Assembly: GCF_024259515.1 (NCBI RefSeq)
Contig: NZ_JANBWE010000001.1
Coordinates: forward strand, 930,001-994,000
Length of the DNA stretch: 64,000 bases
From: Salirhabdus salicampi
GTDB lineage: Bacteria; Bacillota; Bacilli; Bacillales; Alkalibacillaceae
Reading direction: 5' to 3'
Shown here: in pieces, positions 62,973-64,000 of the stretch
How the letters are laid out: each line of letters starts with the position of its first letter
Numbering within the stretch: the first letter of the stretch is position 1
The notes under the pieces: generated by a model
Database searches by the model: none
Told to the model about the DNA's origin: nothing
The model's input: only the letters and a program-made list of their open reading frames with translations
Made by a program: the position numbers and the translations under genes

Positions 62973-63845
62973 ATGAACAACAAAAATCACAAAGTTTTTG
63001 TTTATGGAACTTTACGAAAACATGAAAAGAATGAAAGATTGTTAGATAATGCAACATGTATTGCCCACCAGGCATGGACATATGGAAGGTTATATGATAC
63101 AGGAAATGGCTATCCCGCAATGGTAATCGATGCAAGCAAATTAACATATGGTGAACTTTATGATGTTAATGATGAGCAGTTGCAGAAAGTGGATGAGTTA
63201 GAAGGATTTAGAGAAGGGGCGTCACAGAACCACTATGAAAGGGAATTCGTCACAATATATACGGACAACGGGGCAGTGAATGCATATGTTTATACATATG
63301 ATGTTACAAAAATACGTAATTTAGAGGAAGTTCAATTTGGTGATTGGAAATGTCATCAACATTTAAATAAAGATTCTTTTTTATATTTTGCTTACGGTTC
63401 GTGCATGGATGATGAGCGATTTCAATTAGCAAATGTAGATCATCATTTTTCCAGTATGTTGGGGTGTGGGGTTGTAGATGGTTATCTACTATCTTTCACC
63501 AAACATTCACATGATGGCGCCCGAGCTGATATCGTTGAAACAAATGGTCACAAGGTAGAAGGAAAAGTTTATGAAATCGGGAAAGAGGCTTTATCATATT
63601 TGTTTAAAAGAGAAGGGGTCTACGCAGGTGCGTATCGCCCAGCCTTTATTGATGTAATCATTAATGAAAAGAAATATCACGATGTCTTAACGTTTCTTGT
63701 TATTGAAAAACAACCTGAAATTGCACCACCTATAAATTATGCTACTGAAATATTACGCGGTGCTAAAGGGATCGTTAGTGACGAATATTATAATAAAGTC
63801 CAGCAGGAACTATATGATAAATTTAATTTAATCATTCATGTATAA
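62973..63845 (+). CDS. Gamma-glutamylcyclotransferase-family protein with two GGCT domains
   Basis: A 290-residue fusion. The first domain (about 6-120) has VFVYGTLRKHEKNERLL, the AIG2-like/GGACT motif, GRLYDTGNGYPAMV and VDELEGF with the catalytic Glu. The second (about 135-285) opens with FLYFAYGSCMDDERFQ, the classical GGCT YGSNM-like loop, and has KVEGKVYEI and REGVYAGAYRP. These fold types release 5-oxoproline from gamma-glutamyl peptides. Two different GGCT subtypes in tandem are typical of some Bacillales proteins. Start ATG 62973 follows AAGGGTGATATC. Confidence 0.88.
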   Translation: MNNKNHKVFVYGTLRKHEKNERLLDNATCIAHQAWTYGRLYDTGNGYPAMVIDASKLTYGELYDVNDEQLQKVDELEGFREGASQNHYEREFVTIYTDNGAVNAYVYTYDVTKIRNLEEVQFGDWKCHQHLNKDSFLYFAYGSCMDDERFQLANVDHHFSSMLGCGVVDGYLLSFTKHSHDGARADIVETNGHKVEGKVYEIGKEALSYLFKREGVYAGAYRPAFIDVIINEKKYHDVLTFLVIEKQPEIAPPINYATEILRGAKGIVSDEYYNKVQQELYDKFNLIIHV

Positions 63846-63858
63846 TACTATTTGAATG

Positions 63859-63890
63859 AACGTGAACCTCATGATTAGGTTCACGTTTTT
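63859..63890. terminator. Terminator between the GGCT gene and the RNase H-like gene
   Basis: AACGTGAACCT and AGGTTCACGTT pair perfectly around CATGATT and run into Ts on the plus strand. It overlaps the stop of the convergent gene. Confidence 0.85.
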
Positions 63891-64000
63891 GTTGTGTGTA
63901 TAGCCTCTTTTGCTAGTTTATCGGCTTGCTTATTTTTCGTCTTCGGAATCCACTTGATAAAAAAATATGGAAAACGACTCGCTTCGTTACGTATTTTTTC
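63881..64000 (-). CDS. RNase H-like (reverse-transcriptase-like/YpeP type) protein, C-terminal part only
   Basis: The minus strand reads open from the window edge to TGA at 63883-63881, 39 codons, giving EKIRNEASRFPYFFIKWIPK and then TKNKQADKLAKEAIHT. The I-K-W-I-P-K-x-x-N-x-x-A-D-x-L-A-x-x-A pattern is the C-terminal strand and catalytic-Asp helix of RNase HI-like proteins common in Bacillales. The N-terminus is outside the window. Confidence 0.75.
   Translation of the reverse strand, partial: EKIRNEASRFPYFFIKWIPKTKNKQADKLAKEAIHTTKT

Noticed and set aside
1-64000. CRISPR arrays, prophage or insertion sequences
   Set aside because: No regularly spaced repeats, transposase, integrase or phage structural genes were seen on either strand.

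Overview
The window is low-GC chromosomal DNA of a Gram-positive, endospore-former-type Bacillaceae (Oceanobacillus/Virgibacillus/Bacillus-like). The support is strong AGGAGG-type ribosome sites, frequent GTG/TTG starts, bidirectional hairpin terminators, and Bacillus-type families (YueI, YqhV, CvfB, Mn-dependent pyrophosphatase, class Ib ribonucleotide reductase, class D sortase). No phage, insertion sequence, rRNA or CRISPR array is visible. Several ORFs were re-started or joined here from ribosome sites and in-frame readthrough; coordinates were counted by hand.

The central result is a selenium system spread over the window. It comprises a UGA-decoding tRNA-Sec (56642-56738, minus) and three genes that are intact only if an in-frame TGA is read as selenocysteine: a HesB/IscA-like protein (22038-22346), a thioredoxin with active site W-Sec-P-G-C (48733-49041), and selenophosphate synthetase SelD (51553-52602, minus). 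selD lies directly behind a GT-B glycosyltransferase resembling the selenosugar synthase SenB (52657-53649). It is followed on the same strand by a PhnDEC-type oxyanion ABC transporter (51486-49090). Together these suggest selenium import, activation to selenophosphate, and use for both selenocysteine and possibly a selenosugar. selA, selB and senA are not in the window.

Layout: 1-6290 holds a partial ATC-hydrolase-like gene divergent from a CcpA-site-controlled tripartite tricarboxylate transporter operon (tctC-B-A) with prpD and a frameshifted prpB. 6.4-8.6 kb is a quinone/thiol-stress style operon (ring-cleaving dioxygenase, MhqD esterase, flavin reductase). 8.6-11.7 kb (minus) is an N-succinylamino acid racemase, GNAT and M20 hydrolase operon that matches the known D- to L-amino acid conversion pathway. 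12-16 kb is a loose region of small membrane proteins, acetyltransferases, decayed genes and dispersed repeats. 16-22 kb holds a TRIC-type channel, HxlR regulator, YceI protein, a second dioxygenase, YueI and an azoreductase. 22.7-24.3 kb is a secreted subtilase.

24.4-28.6 kb is a cobalamin riboswitch with terminator ahead of nrdE-nrdF-nrdI. 29-30.8 kb has a LytTR regulator paired with a membrane protein and a YhfK-like reductase, followed by a 640-base non-coding stretch with several strong inverted repeats. 31.5-40 kb includes a CPA2 antiporter, a GldA-like dehydrogenase, PBP4, lipoproteins, endonuclease IV and CarD. 40-48 kb has a cell-wall GH18 hydrolase, UvsE, CHY zinc finger protein, CvfB, PpaC and an Eis-type acetyltransferase. 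48.7-53.6 kb is the selenium block. 53.9-64 kb has a nuclease, a broken 2'-5' ligase, an ASCH protein, tRNA-Sec, membrane proteins, a DadA-like oxidoreductase, a class D sortase with its substrate, an MFS transporter, a double GGCT protein and a partial RNase H-like gene.
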